Below are positions 1 to 7,866 of a DNA stretch of 35,195 nt, one piece after another. Position numbers and translations under genes: made by a program. Source of the stretch: Clostridia bacterium (GTDB lineage Bacteria > Bacillota > Clostridia > Oscillospirales > Butyricicoccaceae); the NCBI GenBank assembly GCA_900763355.1, contig CAAFJY010000108.1:1-35195 (forward strand), read 5' to 3'. Under the pieces are notes generated by a model. It made no database searches and was not told the origin of the DNA. It saw nothing but the letters and a program-made list of their open reading frames with translations. How positions within the stretch are numbered: the first letter of the stretch is position 1; each line of letters begins with the position of its first letter.

Positions 1-18
1 AGAGGAGGGGGCTCCCCC

Positions 19-47
19 TTGCTTCCCTTTCGTTCTAATGATAATAT
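19..47 (+). promoter_or_regulatory. Possible weak sigma-A promoter for the serC operon
   Basis: A TTGCTT hexamer at 19-24 is followed after 17 bases by TAATAT at 42-47, in an AT-rich patch that stands out from the GC-rich surroundings. The spacing is right but the -35 box is poor. A small G/C-rich inverted repeat at about 6-19 may be the end of an upstream terminator. The window starts too close to exclude an upstream regulatory leader. Confidence 0.35.
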
Positions 48-120
48 AAATCTGAGAGAATGACAAGTGCAGCCAGATAGGAAACGCACGATTTTTGTGA
101 TTTTTTGGGAGGATGCAAGC

Positions 121-1212
121 ATGAACTACCAGCGCGTTTACAACTTTTCCGCCGGTCCGGCCATGATGCCGGAGGCTGTTCTGGAGGAGATCCGGGACGA
201 GATGATGAACTACCGGGGCACCGGCATGTGCGTCATGGAGATGAGCCACCGCTCCAAGCCCTTTATGCAGATCGCCCAGGAGGCCGAGCAGGATCTCCGG
301 GATCTGATGGGGATCCCCGACAACTACAAGGTGCTCTTTGTCCAGGGCGGCGGCACGCTGCAGTTCGCCATGGTGGCCATGAACCTGATGAAAAACGGCA
401 AGGCTGTCTATGTGGACACCGGCGCCTGGTCCAACAAGGCCATCAAGGAGGCCAAGAAATACGGTGAGGTCATCGTGGCCGCTTCCTCCAAGGACAAGAA
501 TTATACCTATGTCCCCGACTGCTCCAACCTGGACATCCCCGAGGACGCGGACTATGTTTATATCTGTGAAAACGAGACCATCCACGGCGTCACCTGGAAC
601 AAGCTGCCCAATACCCGCGGCCATGTCCTGGTCTCCGACCAGAGCTCCATGTTCCTGTCCCGCCCCTGCAATGTCTCTGACTACGGCCTCATCTGGGCCG
701 GTGTCCAGAAAAACGTGGGCCCCGCCGGGATGGCCATCGTCATCGTGCGGGAGGATCTTCTCCGGGACGATCTCGATCCCAAGGTCCCCGTCTACATGAA
801 CTACAAGATCCATGCCGACAACGACAGCATGTACAACACCCCCAACTGCTGGGCCATCTACTGCTGCGGCAAGGTCTTCAAGTACCTGAAGAAGATGGGC
901 GGGCTGGAGGCCATGGCTCAGCGCAACGAGGAGAAGGCCAAGGTCCTCTATGACTTCCTGGATCAGTCCAAGCTCTTCACCGCCACCGTCCGCAAGGAAG
1001 ACCGCAGCCTGATGAACGTGCCCTTCGTCACCCCCTCTGCCGAGGAGGACGCTGCCGTGGTCGCCGCCACCAAGGCCGCCGGGTTCGACAACCTGAAGGG
1101 CCACCGCTCTGTGGGCGGCCTGCGCGCTTCCATCTACAACGCCATGCCCAAAGAGGGCGTGGAGGCCCTGGTGGACTTCCTCCGGGACTACGAGGCCAAG
1201 CACGGCTGCTGA
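121..1212 (+). CDS. serC: Phosphoserine aminotransferase
   Basis: SerC is a PLP-dependent class V aminotransferase that converts 3-phosphohydroxypyruvate and glutamate to phosphoserine and 2-oxoglutarate, the second step of serine synthesis in the cytoplasm. The 363-residue product has the family's usual length. It starts with the typical SerC N-terminus (YNFSAGPAMMPEAVLEE). The phosphate and cofactor loop FVQGGGTLQF lies near residues 74-83, and the Schiff-base lysine is in GVQKNVGPAG (Lys197). An upstream GTG at 67 keeps the frame open, but ATG 121 is chosen because GGGAGG sits just before it and the family N-terminus begins there. The gene lies 40 bp upstream of serA in the same direction, so the two are almost certainly co-transcribed. 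The identification is firm. Confidence 0.97.
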   Translation: MNYQRVYNFSAGPAMMPEAVLEEIRDEMMNYRGTGMCVMEMSHRSKPFMQIAQEAEQDLRDLMGIPDNYKVLFVQGGGTLQFAMVAMNLMKNGKAVYVDTGAWSNKAIKEAKKYGEVIVAASSKDKNYTYVPDCSNLDIPEDADYVYICENETIHGVTWNKLPNTRGHVLVSDQSSMFLSRPCNVSDYGLIWAGVQKNVGPAGMAIVIVREDLLRDDLDPKVPVYMNYKIHADNDSMYNTPNCWAIYCCGKVFKYLKKMGGLEAMAQRNEEKAKVLYDFLDQSKLFTATVRKEDRSLMNVPFVTPSAEEDAAVVAATKAAGFDNLKGHRSVGGLRASIYNAMPKEGVEALVDFLRDYEAKHGC

Positions 1213-1252
1213 GCCAGGATCATCTGAAATCAGGAAAGGACGAGAGTCTGTT

Positions 1253-2164
1253 ATGAATCGTATCTTAGTCACCGACGGCATGGACAAGGCCGCCATGGAG
1301 ACCCTGCGCCAGGCGGGGTTCGAGGTCATCGAACAGTTTTATGAGCCCGATGCGCTGGGCGCGGCGCTGCGGGAAGTGGACGCGGTCATCATCCGCTCGG
1401 CCACCAAGATCAAGCAGCCCCAGATCGACGCGGCCCGGGGCGGCCGCCTCAAGCTGATCATCCGCGCCGGTGTGGGTATGGACAACATCGACATCCCCTA
1501 TGCCGAGGCCGCGGGCATCGCCTGCCGCAACACGCCCTGCGCCTCTTCCAACGCCGTGGCCGAGCTGGCCATCGCCCTGCTCTTCTCCTGCGCCCGGTAT
1601 ATTTCCGTGGCCGGCCACACCATGCGGGAGGAAAAGTGGGAGAAGAAGGCCTATTCCAAGGGCTTTGAGCTCTCCGGCAAGACCGCCGGCATCTTCGGCT
1701 ATGGCCGCATCGGCCGCCTGGTGGGCGAAAAGTGCCAGGCTCTGGGCATGAATGTCCTGTCCACCGTCCACCGCAAAAAGCCCGAGGGCTGCGAAGGCGA
1801 GCACATGCACTTCGTCTCCCGGGACGAGATGCTGGTCCAGTCCGACATCATCATCCTCTGCGCTCCCGGCGGCGACAAGCCCCTGGTGGACGGCGAGAGC
1901 CTGAGCAAGATGAAGGACGGCGTGGTCATCGTCAACGTCTCCCGCGGGAGCAACGTGGACGAGCAGGCTCTGCTGGATGCCCTCAACAGCGGCAAGGTCC
2001 AGGCCGCCGGTCTGGACGTGTGGCTGAGCGAAAAGGAGCCCAACTGGGCCCTGGCCGGTCATCCTGCCGTCAGCGGCACCCCCCACATCGGCGCCGGTAC
2101 CAAGGAAGCCCAGAAGCGCATCGGCGGCGAGATCGTGGAGATCGTCACTCACTTCGCGTTTTAA
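1253..2164 (+). CDS. serA: D-3-phosphoglycerate dehydrogenase, short form without ACT domain
   Basis: This 303-residue D-2-hydroxyacid dehydrogenase is most likely the SerA that oxidises 3-phosphoglycerate, given its place directly after serC. The catalytic domain surrounds a Rossmann fold with GYGRIG at 149-154. The expected catalytic residues are visible: Arg231 in NVSRGSN, a Glu in the SEKEP segment (about 260-262) and His278 in TPHIGAG. It stops after the catalytic domain, so the C-terminal ACT domain used for serine feedback in longer SerA forms is absent. The end of the second Rossmann strand reads LSTVHRKK rather than the usual acidic YDP-type sequence, which could mean NADP preference (see findings). 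Start ATG 1253 follows an AGGAAAGGA-type site. Another 2-hydroxyacid dehydrogenase is possible, but the context favours SerA. Confidence 0.92.
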   Translation: MNRILVTDGMDKAAMETLRQAGFEVIEQFYEPDALGAALREVDAVIIRSATKIKQPQIDAARGGRLKLIIRAGVGMDNIDIPYAEAAGIACRNTPCASSNAVAELAIALLFSCARYISVAGHTMREEKWEKKAYSKGFELSGKTAGIFGYGRIGRLVGEKCQALGMNVLSTVHRKKPEGCEGEHMHFVSRDEMLVQSDIIILCAPGGDKPLVDGESLSKMKDGVVIVNVSRGSNVDEQALLDALNSGKVQAAGLDVWLSEKEPNWALAGHPAVSGTPHIGAGTKEAQKRIGGEIVEIVTHFAF

Positions 2165-2175
2165 CGGAAAAAATG

Positions 2176-2209
2176 GCGCGGCAGGGCGGATGAAACCGCT
2201 CTGCCGTGC
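2176..2209 (+). terminator. Stem-loop between serA and the DUF1015 gene, possible attenuator
   Basis: The arms GCGCGGCAGGGCGG (2176-2189) and CCGCTCTGCCGTGC (2196-2209) pair over 14 positions with two G-U pairs and a 6-base loop. The bases that follow are T-rich (TTCTGTTTCTC) but not a clean T run. It may partially terminate, or protect the serC-serA message from decay, lowering expression of the downstream gene. Confidence 0.5.
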
Positions 2210-2247
2210 TTCTGTTTCTCAAATCTCACAGAAAGAGGGGAAAACCC

Positions 2248-3495
2248 ATGAACAACAACGTATTTCTGCCCGCAGACATCCTCCTGCCCAAAGACGCCGA
2301 CATGAGCAAGTGGGCCGTCATCGCCTGCGATCAGTTCACCTCGGACCAGGAATACTGGAACCGGGTCCGCAAGACCGCCGAGGGGGCCGTCTCCACCATC
2401 AACCTCATCCTGCCGGAGGCCGAGCTGGGCACCGAGCGGGAAGCCGCCCACACCGCCCTCATCAACAAGACCATGAAGGAATATCTGGACCAGGGCGTGT
2501 TCGAGACCTATGAAAACAGCCTGATCTATGTGGAGCGCACCCTGGAAAACGGGTCCGTCCGTCCCGGTCTGGTGGGTATGGTGGATCTGGAGGCCTATGA
2601 CTACAACGCCGGGGCCACCTCCCCCATCCGCGCTACCGAGCGCACCGTCACCGAGCGCATCCCGCCTCGTCAGCGGGTCCGCCGGGACGCTCCCATCGAG
2701 CTGCCCCACATCCTTCTTCTGTGCGACGACCACGAAAAGGTCCTCATCGAGCCCATCGCCGCCAAGAAGGACGGGATGAAGAAGCTCTATGACTTCGATC
2801 TCATGGAGCAGGGCGGCCACATCACCGGCTGGCTGGTCCCCGCGGCAGAGGTGGAAGCCTTCAACGCCCGCCTGACCGAATACGCTGCCAACGTGGGCAA
2901 GAAGTACGAGGGTCTCAAGGGCACCCCCGTGGTCTTTGCCGTGGGCGACGGCAACCACTCCCTGGCCACCGCCAAGAGCTGCTATGAGGAGCTCAAGAAG
3001 AACCACCCCGGCGAGGATCTTTCCCACCATCCCGCCCGCTATGCCCTGGTGGAGCTGGAAAACATCCACGACCCCGCCCAGGCCTTTGAGCCCATCCATC
3101 GGGTCATCTTCCACACCGACCCCGAGGCGCTGCTGAAAGCGGTGGAGGACAACATCTGCGCCGAGGGCGGCTACCCTGTCCGCTGGTTCATCGGGGATAA
3201 GTCCGGGACAGTGTATCTGGACCGCAGCAAGAGCGAGCTGGCCGTGGGCGTTCTTCAGGCCTTCCTGGACAGCTATCTCAAGGAACACGCCGGCGAGATC
3301 GACTACATCCACGACGACGACGCCCTCATCGCCCTGGCCGCCAAGGACAAGGCCATCGGCTTTTTGGTCCCCGGGATGGAGAAGAGCCAGCTCTTCCGCG
3401 GCGTGGTGTCCGACGGCGTTCTCCCCCGCAAGACCTTCTCCATGGGCCACAGCCGGGAAAAGCGCTATTATCTGGAGAGCCGCAAGATCAAATAA
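2248..3495 (+). CDS. DUF1015 family protein, serine-operon associated
   Basis: The 415-residue product belongs to the DUF1015 family, which in many clostridia sits next to serC and serA. The biochemical role is not settled in my knowledge. Family landmarks visible are an N-terminal segment PADILLPKDAD, a central IRATERTVTERIPPR region (127-141), the most characteristic motif GDGNHSLATAK (233-243), and a C-terminal PRKTFSMGHS stretch. There is no signal peptide or membrane segment, so it is cytoplasmic. An in-frame ATG at 2206 gives 14 more residues, but ATG 2248 is chosen because AGAGGGG precedes it and the conserved N-terminus starts there. No phosphoserine phosphatase (serB) is present in this window. 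A role in serine metabolism is inferred from position only. Confidence 0.9.
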   Translation: MNNNVFLPADILLPKDADMSKWAVIACDQFTSDQEYWNRVRKTAEGAVSTINLILPEAELGTEREAAHTALINKTMKEYLDQGVFETYENSLIYVERTLENGSVRPGLVGMVDLEAYDYNAGATSPIRATERTVTERIPPRQRVRRDAPIELPHILLLCDDHEKVLIEPIAAKKDGMKKLYDFDLMEQGGHITGWLVPAAEVEAFNARLTEYAANVGKKYEGLKGTPVVFAVGDGNHSLATAKSCYEELKKNHPGEDLSHHPARYALVELENIHDPAQAFEPIHRVIFHTDPEALLKAVEDNICAEGGYPVRWFIGDKSGTVYLDRSKSELAVGVLQAFLDSYLKEHAGEIDYIHDDDALIALAAKDKAIGFLVPGMEKSQLFRGVVSDGVLPRKTFSMGHSREKRYYLESRKIK

Positions 3496-3510
3496 AAATA
3501 AAGAATTCTC

Positions 3511-3539
3511 AAAAAAGCCGCCCGAAAGGGCGGCTTTTT
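3511..3539 (+). terminator. Intrinsic terminator of the serC-serA-DUF1015 operon
   Basis: A perfect 7-bp stem GCCGCCC/GGGCGGC with a GAAA tetraloop is flanked by an A run upstream and TTTTT downstream. It begins about 15 bp after the DUF1015 stop codon. The symmetric A/T flanks would let it work on both strands. Confidence 0.93.
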
Positions 3540-3540
3540 A

Positions 3541-3625
3541 CGGCCCTTCTGGGCCGCGCCGCGAGTGCGGCGTGGGGCGCAGGGAGCTTGTGTGTCAAGC
3601 GACCGGAGTCTATTGAATAAAAAGG
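3541..3625. repeat. Possible dispersed intergenic repeat (similar piece at window end)
   Basis: This stretch after the first terminator is rich in short inverted repeats, for example GGCCC/GGGCC and CGCCGC/GCGGCG around GAGT. Its segment GCCGCGCCGCGAGTGC resembles GCGCCGCGCCGCAAGTGC just after the last terminator at about 35146-35163. Both copies directly follow an operon-ending terminator. The match is short and the second copy runs into the window edge, so a genome-wide repeat family is only a suggestion. Confidence 0.3.
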
Positions 3626-3630
3626 GGCCC

Positions 3631-3653
3631 CCACAAAAACGCTGTTTTTGTGG
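3631..3653. other. Inverted repeat between the two convergent terminators
   Basis: CCACAAAAA (3631-3639) and TTTTTGTGG (3645-3653) form a perfect 9-bp stem with a 5-base loop. With its A and T runs inside the stem it may be a third, weaker bidirectional terminator. Confidence 0.5.
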
Positions 3654-3662
3654 AGAAGAAAA

Positions 3663-3686
3663 GCCGCCCGAAAGGGCGGCTTTTTT
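3663..3686 (-). terminator. Intrinsic terminator of the GntR-ABC operon, a twin of the one at 3511
   Basis: The stem GCCGCCC/GGGCGGC with GAAA loop is repeated exactly as at 3517-3534, again with A and T flanks. It lies just beyond the stop codon of the minus-strand gene that ends at 3693. The convergent operons are thus separated by two identical hairpins about 146 bp apart. Confidence 0.85.
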
Positions 3687-3692
3687 ATCATT

Positions 3693-5345
3693 TTACTGCC
3701 ACGAGAGCTCAATGCCCCGCATATCGTCCAGATAGATGGCGGGGAAATCCTCCGCGGCGAAGGGCTGGACCAGGTCGCAGCCATAGCGCCGGGTGAAGGC
3801 CAGGCCGGTCTCGTTGAGGACGGCGACCTCCATCACCGGATCCTCGCTCTGGTCAGTGACTTCCATGGAATACCACCGGCCCTGGGCCACGGCCAGGGTC
3901 CGGGTCTCCCCGTTCCAGGCGATATTGGGATCGTACAGTCGGATCGGGTAACTATAGTCGTGCAGGTTATACAGCGAGGGGCTCTCCTGCGCGGAGAGGG
4001 TGAGGGCCAGGGCGGGGGCATAGAGCCCGTTTGCCCCCCGGTCCAGGACGGTGACATAGCGTCCCCCGTCCGCCGGGGCCCATTCCGTGACGCCGTCCAC
4101 CGCTTCCCCGCCCCAGCTCTGGGAGAAGAAGACCATGGCCCCGCCGGAGAGGATGGGCTCGATGTTGTCGGGGGTCTCGTCAAAGAGGGGGATCACCTGG
4201 AGCAGCGTCCCGGTGTTGTCAAAGAGGAGCACCCGGCCGCCGGTCTCCTCCCCCGCCCGGCTCTGGGTGAGGACCAGGCGCTGCCCGTCTTCGATATAGG
4301 TGAGGGCGCGGCTCTCCCACCCGGGCTCGCTCTCCCAGCAGAGGACGGGCTCCCCGGCCTTCAGGGTCTTGACCCGGTAGCTGCCGGTGGAAAAGGATTC
4401 GTCGCCTTCCCCCAGGGTATAGTCGATGCGGTAGAGCCCCGGGGCCGCCCCGGAGGAAAAGGGCAGCCGGGTCCCGTCTTCGCTGTCGGCCTCCGCTGCC
4501 AGCCAGAGGGTGTGGTTGTCGGCGATGGAGCAGGCCATGACGTTTGTGGCCGCCCCGGGCAAGCGCGTCCCGCTCTCCAGGCGGGCTCGCAGTTCGCCGG
4601 GGATGGTGCTCCCGTCCTCTGCCAACCAGGAAGCCGGGTCTCCGGACACCAGGTCATAGTCCACCGAGCAGGGGGCGCCCACGCCGTTGAGCTCCACCTT
4701 CACCCGGGCCCAGGCCCCCGCGGGGAGAGCCAGGGAGAACATCCCGGAAAGGGTCCCGTAAAGGTCCGCCACCCGGTTTTCGTCCCGGTCAAAGTCATAG
4801 CTTTCGTGGACCCACAGGTCCCCCAGATCCAGCCCCAGGGTCATGGGCAGCGCGTCGTAATAGTCCGCCAGCGGGAAATAGCGCACCACGGTGTCCCCCG
4901 GGGCGGCGTCCTTCGCCGCTTCCTCCACCAGGGGCCAGATGATGCCCAAAAAGGAGGAGGACGTCAGCTGATCTTTGGTAAAGCTGGTGTTGGTGGCCGA
5001 GCCGAAGCTGGACAGCAGGGGATAGCTCAGTTCCAGCCCGGAGGAATAGGGCGAGGGCTCGCTGGGATAGGCCCGGCCCCCGGCCTCGTAGCGGAGGGCG
5101 GTCTCGGCATCCACATTTTCCGCCGGGCGGCCGGAGACGTCCCAGCCCAGCTCGCCGTTGGTGCTGCCCAGGATCATCCCCAGGGAAAAGCGCAGCCCCC
5201 GGGCGGCTTCCGGGTCGCCGCTCTCCCCGGTGGAATAAAACCGGGGATGATCCTCCCGGGCGGAGAGGACGATCTGCCCTCCCGCCAGGGCTCCCGCCCC
5301 CAGGAGCGTCAGGGCCAGGCACAGGGCGAGACATTTTTTCAGCAT
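3693..5345 (-). CDS. Exported or membrane-anchored protein of unknown function, last gene of the GntR-ABC operon
   Basis: I do not recognise this 550-residue protein. It starts with a basic tip and a hydrophobic stretch (about residues 5-28), so it is exported or anchored by one N-terminal helix. No lipobox cysteine follows the hydrophobic core. The rest is soluble and aromatic- and acid-rich. Its C-terminal half has repeated short strand-like segments (GRVLLFDNTGTLLQVIPL, GRYVTVLDRGANGLYA, ETRTLAVAQGRWYSMEV) suggestive of beta-propeller blades. The start at 5345 lies 3 bp after the stop of the ABC ATPase and has a GGAGGA site upstream, so it is tightly co-expressed with the transporter. A role as an extracellular sensor or partner of the ABC complex is inferred from position only. 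Confidence 0.8.
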   Translation of the reverse strand: MLKKCLALCLALTLLGAGALAGGQIVLSAREDHPRFYSTGESGDPEAARGLRFSLGMILGSTNGELGWDVSGRPAENVDAETALRYEAGGRAYPSEPSPYSSGLELSYPLLSSFGSATNTSFTKDQLTSSSFLGIIWPLVEEAAKDAAPGDTVVRYFPLADYYDALPMTLGLDLGDLWVHESYDFDRDENRVADLYGTLSGMFSLALPAGAWARVKVELNGVGAPCSVDYDLVSGDPASWLAEDGSTIPGELRARLESGTRLPGAATNVMACSIADNHTLWLAAEADSEDGTRLPFSSGAAPGLYRIDYTLGEGDESFSTGSYRVKTLKAGEPVLCWESEPGWESRALTYIEDGQRLVLTQSRAGEETGGRVLLFDNTGTLLQVIPLFDETPDNIEPILSGGAMVFFSQSWGGEAVDGVTEWAPADGGRYVTVLDRGANGLYAPALALTLSAQESPSLYNLHDYSYPIRLYDPNIAWNGETRTLAVAQGRWYSMEVTDQSEDPVMEVAVLNETGLAFTRRYGCDLVQPFAAEDFPAIYLDDMRGIELSWQ

Positions 5346-5348
5346 GGC

Positions 5349-6083
5349 TCAGCCCTCCTCCCCGTCCAGGGCGTCCAGGGCCCGGGCCACCCGGTCGGGG
5401 CGGTAGTTGTAGGTCTCCCGCACATAGTCCATGAGGGTGCGGCCCTGGGTCTCCAGGGCTTCGGCCTGCACATCCCCCAGCACCCGGCCGTGGTGCAGCA
5501 GCACCGCCCGGCTGAGGAAGCCGGAGACCTCCTCGATCAGGTGGGTGGATAACAAAATGGTCTCCCGGGGCTCCAAAAGCCCCACCAGGACCTTGTAAAA
5601 ATCCTCCCGGTTAAAGATGTCGTTGCCGGCAAAGGGCTCGTCCATGAGGATATAATCCGCCCCCTGGCACAGAGCCAGGATGACCTCGAACTGGTTGCGC
5701 TGGCCGGTGGAAAAGCTCCGCAGCGCCTTGTGCCGGGGGAGAGCAAAAAAGTCCATGAGGGTCTCGAACCGCTTGCCGTCAAAGCGGGGGAAATGCTGGG
5801 CATAGAACTCCCGGTGGCCCGTGGGGCTGAGAGCCGGGAAAAAGGAATGCTCGCTGGTGGCGAAGGACAGGCGGTCGATGGTCTTCCGGGTGATGGGCGC
5901 GCCGTCCAGGGTGATGGTCCCGCGGACGGGGATCAGGCCCAGGATGGCCTTGAGCAGGGTGGTCTTGCCCGCGCCGTTTTCGCCGAAGAGACCCACGATC
6001 TCCCCCTGGGGGAGGGTGAGGGAAACGTCGTCCAGGGCCCGGGTGGAGCCATAGGTTTTTGTGAGATGTTCCAGCTGGATCAT
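5349..6083 (-). CDS. ABC transporter ATP-binding protein
   Basis: This 244-residue nucleotide-binding subunit would energise the two membrane proteins encoded just upstream. Walker A is GENGAGKTT (34-42), the signature is a variant FSTGQ (124-128) instead of LSGGQ, Walker B is YILMDEP (144-150), and the H-loop histidine is His181 in STHLIEE. The frame stays open upstream, but ATG 6083 is chosen because the product then starts with the usual MIQLEHLTKTYG. It also gives a 4-bp ATGA overlap with the preceding membrane gene. ATPases of this type accompany YtrA-like GntR regulators and often belong to export or antibiotic-stress systems. The substrate cannot be read from the sequence. Confidence 0.95.
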   Translation of the reverse strand: MIQLEHLTKTYGSTRALDDVSLTLPQGEIVGLFGENGAGKTTLLKAILGLIPVRGTITLDGAPITRKTIDRLSFATSEHSFFPALSPTGHREFYAQHFPRFDGKRFETLMDFFALPRHKALRSFSTGQRNQFEVILALCQGADYILMDEPFAGNDIFNREDFYKVLVGLLEPRETILLSTHLIEEVSGFLSRAVLLHHGRVLGDVQAEALETQGRTLMDYVRETYNYRPDRVARALDALDGEEG

Positions 6084-6643
6084 AGCAGCACACTCCAAAT
6101 CATGGTCTGGGGCGCGGCGGGGAGGGTCCCCGCCGGCGCCGTCTTGAGATAGATGACAAAATAGATCAGGGCCAGCAGGCTCCGCAGCACCAGCGCGCCC
6201 GCCGCCAGGAGGAGGGGCACCGTCAGGCACTGCCGGGACAGGAGCCCCCGCTGGGGGAGGCGGCGCATGAGATAGTCCGCCCGGCTCCCGCCCATCCGGT
6301 AGGAGAGGAAATACCACACCGCCAGCCCCGCCGCCGCCAGGGGCAGCAGGCTCAGGGGGGCGAGACAGGCCCCCATCACCTGGTCAAAAAAGGGCATCAT
6401 CGCCCCGGGGCGGAGCAGATCGGTGGGCCGGCCCATATCGTCGGGGTAAAAGAGTCCCGCCCGGGCCGTGCGCAGCCGGGCCAGGAACCAGAGGGAAAAG
6501 ACCGCGCCGAGGGCCATGGCCGCGAAAAACAGGGTCAGCTGGTCCTTCAGTCCCGTCCCCGGCGGGGCCAGGGGGGCCAGACGGTCATGCAGCCGCTTCC
6601 GGCCGGTCTTCTTCGGCGGGTGGGTCGAAGCGCTCGCTTTCAT
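6080..6643 (-). CDS. ABC transporter membrane subunit (second, smaller)
   Basis: The 187-residue product has about four hydrophobic helices, including segments near residues 35-58, 92-113 and 138-167. It carries a basic N-terminal tail (PPKKTGRKRLHDR) expected to face the cytoplasm. It has no recognisable family motif, and the ABC permease call rests on topology and its place between another membrane gene and the ATPase. ATG 6643 has a G-rich site just upstream but lies inside the preceding gene, giving a 59-bp out-of-phase overlap. No good later start was found: the ATG overlapping the upstream stop codon opens a frame that ends after 13 codons. The 3' end overlaps the ATPase start by 4 bp. 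Confidence 0.8.
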   Translation of the reverse strand: MKASASTHPPKKTGRKRLHDRLAPLAPPGTGLKDQLTLFFAAMALGAVFSLWFLARLRTARAGLFYPDDMGRPTDLLRPGAMMPFFDQVMGACLAPLSLLPLAAAGLAVWYFLSYRMGGSRADYLMRRLPQRGLLSRQCLTVPLLLAAGALVLRSLLALIYFVIYLKTAPAGTLPAAPQTMIWSVLL

Positions 6644-7409
6644 CGTCGGACACCCCCTTTCCCAGGAAGAAATAGCCGTAGTAGAGGATGCTCAGCACCC
6701 CGGTGAAGATCATGGCCGCGTCCAGCACATCCATCCCCATCCCGGAGGAAAATCCCCCGCAGGTGAGTGCCGCCAGAAACAGCGGCCCCACCGCCAGCTT
6801 GCCCTGGCGCTGCCGCCGGGGGAAGGCCGCCGTGGCCAGGCTCAGGGACAGGAGCATCAGCAGGTTCCGCACCCAGAGAGGCCATTCCGCCAGGGGGAGC
6901 AGGCCGTGGAGCAGCCCGTCCCGCCAAAAGGCCAGGGGGATGGTCAGGGCGTTGGCCCCCGGCTGTCCCGCGCACCACCGGGCGCACAAAAGCCAGAAGA
7001 GCGCTGTCTCAAAGCCCCAGAGAGCCAGATAGCACGCCCCGTTGTACAGAGCCTGGAGCAGCCCCTGGGCCCGGGACGAGACCCGCAGCCGGTCCAGGGT
7101 ATAGCCGCAGCGGCTGCCAAAGGCGCAGCCGGTCCGGCACAGCACCGCCGTCACCAGCAAAAAGGCCGGGAGCAGCGCCCACCGGGCCCCGCTGACCTGG
7201 AGGATGGTCTCCAGCCCCGGGTCGGCCCCATAGAGCCAGTCCTCTGTGCCGTCGGGCTGGACCACATAGGCATAGGCCACCGGAGCGGCCTGCTGCGTCC
7301 CCCGGTAAAAGAGCGCCGCCTGTACGCCCCCCAGGAGCAAAAGGATGACCAGCAGCCACAGTGCGCTCTGCCGGGCATAGAGCATCAGGAGAGAGCCGTA
7401 TTTCTTCAT
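6585..7409 (-). CDS. ABC transporter membrane subunit (first, larger)
   Basis: This 274-residue integral membrane protein has about six hydrophobic segments, starting with a strong helix right after MKKYGSLLMLYARQS. The C-terminal tail is charged and cytoplasmic-looking (GKGVSDDESERFD). It most likely pairs with the smaller membrane subunit and the ATPase in one ABC complex of the YtrC/D or ABC-2 type. The start ATG 7409 overlaps the GntR stop codon by 4 bp and has GAGGTGG upstream, which decides it over an in-frame start 18 bp earlier. Such coupling implies coordinated synthesis with the regulator. Substrate unknown. Confidence 0.85.
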   Translation of the reverse strand: MKKYGSLLMLYARQSALWLLVILLLLGGVQAALFYRGTQQAAPVAYAYVVQPDGTEDWLYGADPGLETILQVSGARWALLPAFLLVTAVLCRTGCAFGSRCGYTLDRLRVSSRAQGLLQALYNGACYLALWGFETALFWLLCARWCAGQPGANALTIPLAFWRDGLLHGLLPLAEWPLWVRNLLMLLSLSLATAAFPRRQRQGKLAVGPLFLAALTCGGFSSGMGMDVLDAAMIFTGVLSILYYGYFFLGKGVSDDESERFDPPAEEDRPEAAA

Positions 7410-7795
7410 TCTTCCACCTCGTTCCAATATCGGTCCAACAGAGCGTGGGCCTGGTCCAATGTCAGCCCCAGGGAGCGCAGCGACTGAACGGCGGACCGGG
7501 CGTCCTCTGCCAGAAGCTGGGCCCGGATGCGCTCCATGGCCCCATCCTCCAGCACCATGACGCTTTTTGCCCCCGGGTGGGAGCGCATGAGGCCGGTCTC
7601 CTCCAGCAGGCGATAGGCCTTCTGCACGGTGTTGGGATTGACGGCCAGCCGGGCGGACAGCACCCGGCGGGAGGGGAGCTCGTCCCCGTCCCGGATGCGG
7701 CCCGCCGCCGCCTCCCGCTGGAGATAGGAGACGATCTGAAGATAAATGGGCGCCCCTTCCCGCAGGACAAAGGCGTCAAAGGAGATCATGGGCAT
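7406..7795 (-). CDS. GntR family regulator, YtrA-like
   Basis: This 129-residue DNA-binding repressor has the N-terminal winged helix of the GntR family (PIYLQIVSYLQREAAAGRI, then LPSRRVLSARLAVNPNTVQ, about residues 16-68). Only a short C-terminal tail of about 50 residues follows, as in the YtrA subfamily, which lacks the large FadR/HutC effector domain. YtrA-like proteins usually repress the ABC operon they head, which fits the layout here. ATG 7795 follows AAGGGGG; a second ATG at 7789 is also possible. The frame stays open far upstream, but that part runs through the promoter and operator. The effector is unknown, though some relatives respond to cell-wall-active antibiotics. Confidence 0.95.
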   Translation of the reverse strand: MPMISFDAFVLREGAPIYLQIVSYLQREAAAGRIRDGDELPSRRVLSARLAVNPNTVQKAYRLLEETGLMRSHPGAKSVMVLEDGAMERIRAQLLAEDARSAVQSLRSLGLTLDQAHALLDRYWNEVEE

Positions 7796-7813
7796 CCCGC
7801 CCCCTTTCCGCAA

Positions 7814-7866
7814 AACTGTGTTAGCCGAATAATACGGTTTGGCTGTATTATACGAGTAACACAGTT
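7814..7866. promoter_or_regulatory. 53-bp nested palindrome, probable GntR/YtrA-like operator
   Basis: The outer arms AACTGTGTTA (7814-7823) and TAACACAGTT (7857-7866) are perfect inverted repeats. The inner arms ATAATAC (7829-7835) and GTATTAT (7845-7851) are also perfect and share the same centre at 7840. The site covers the -10 box and 14 of the 17 spacer bases of the minus-strand promoter. Binding by the GntR protein encoded just downstream would block polymerase. Binding is inferred; the symmetry is directly visible. Confidence 0.88.

Noticed and set aside
3648..5552. A 634-codon plus-strand frame opposite the 550-residue exported protein
   Set aside because: The composition is Gly/Pro/Gln-rich shadow coding, while the minus-strand frame has a signal peptide, a good ribosome binding site and operon spacing.
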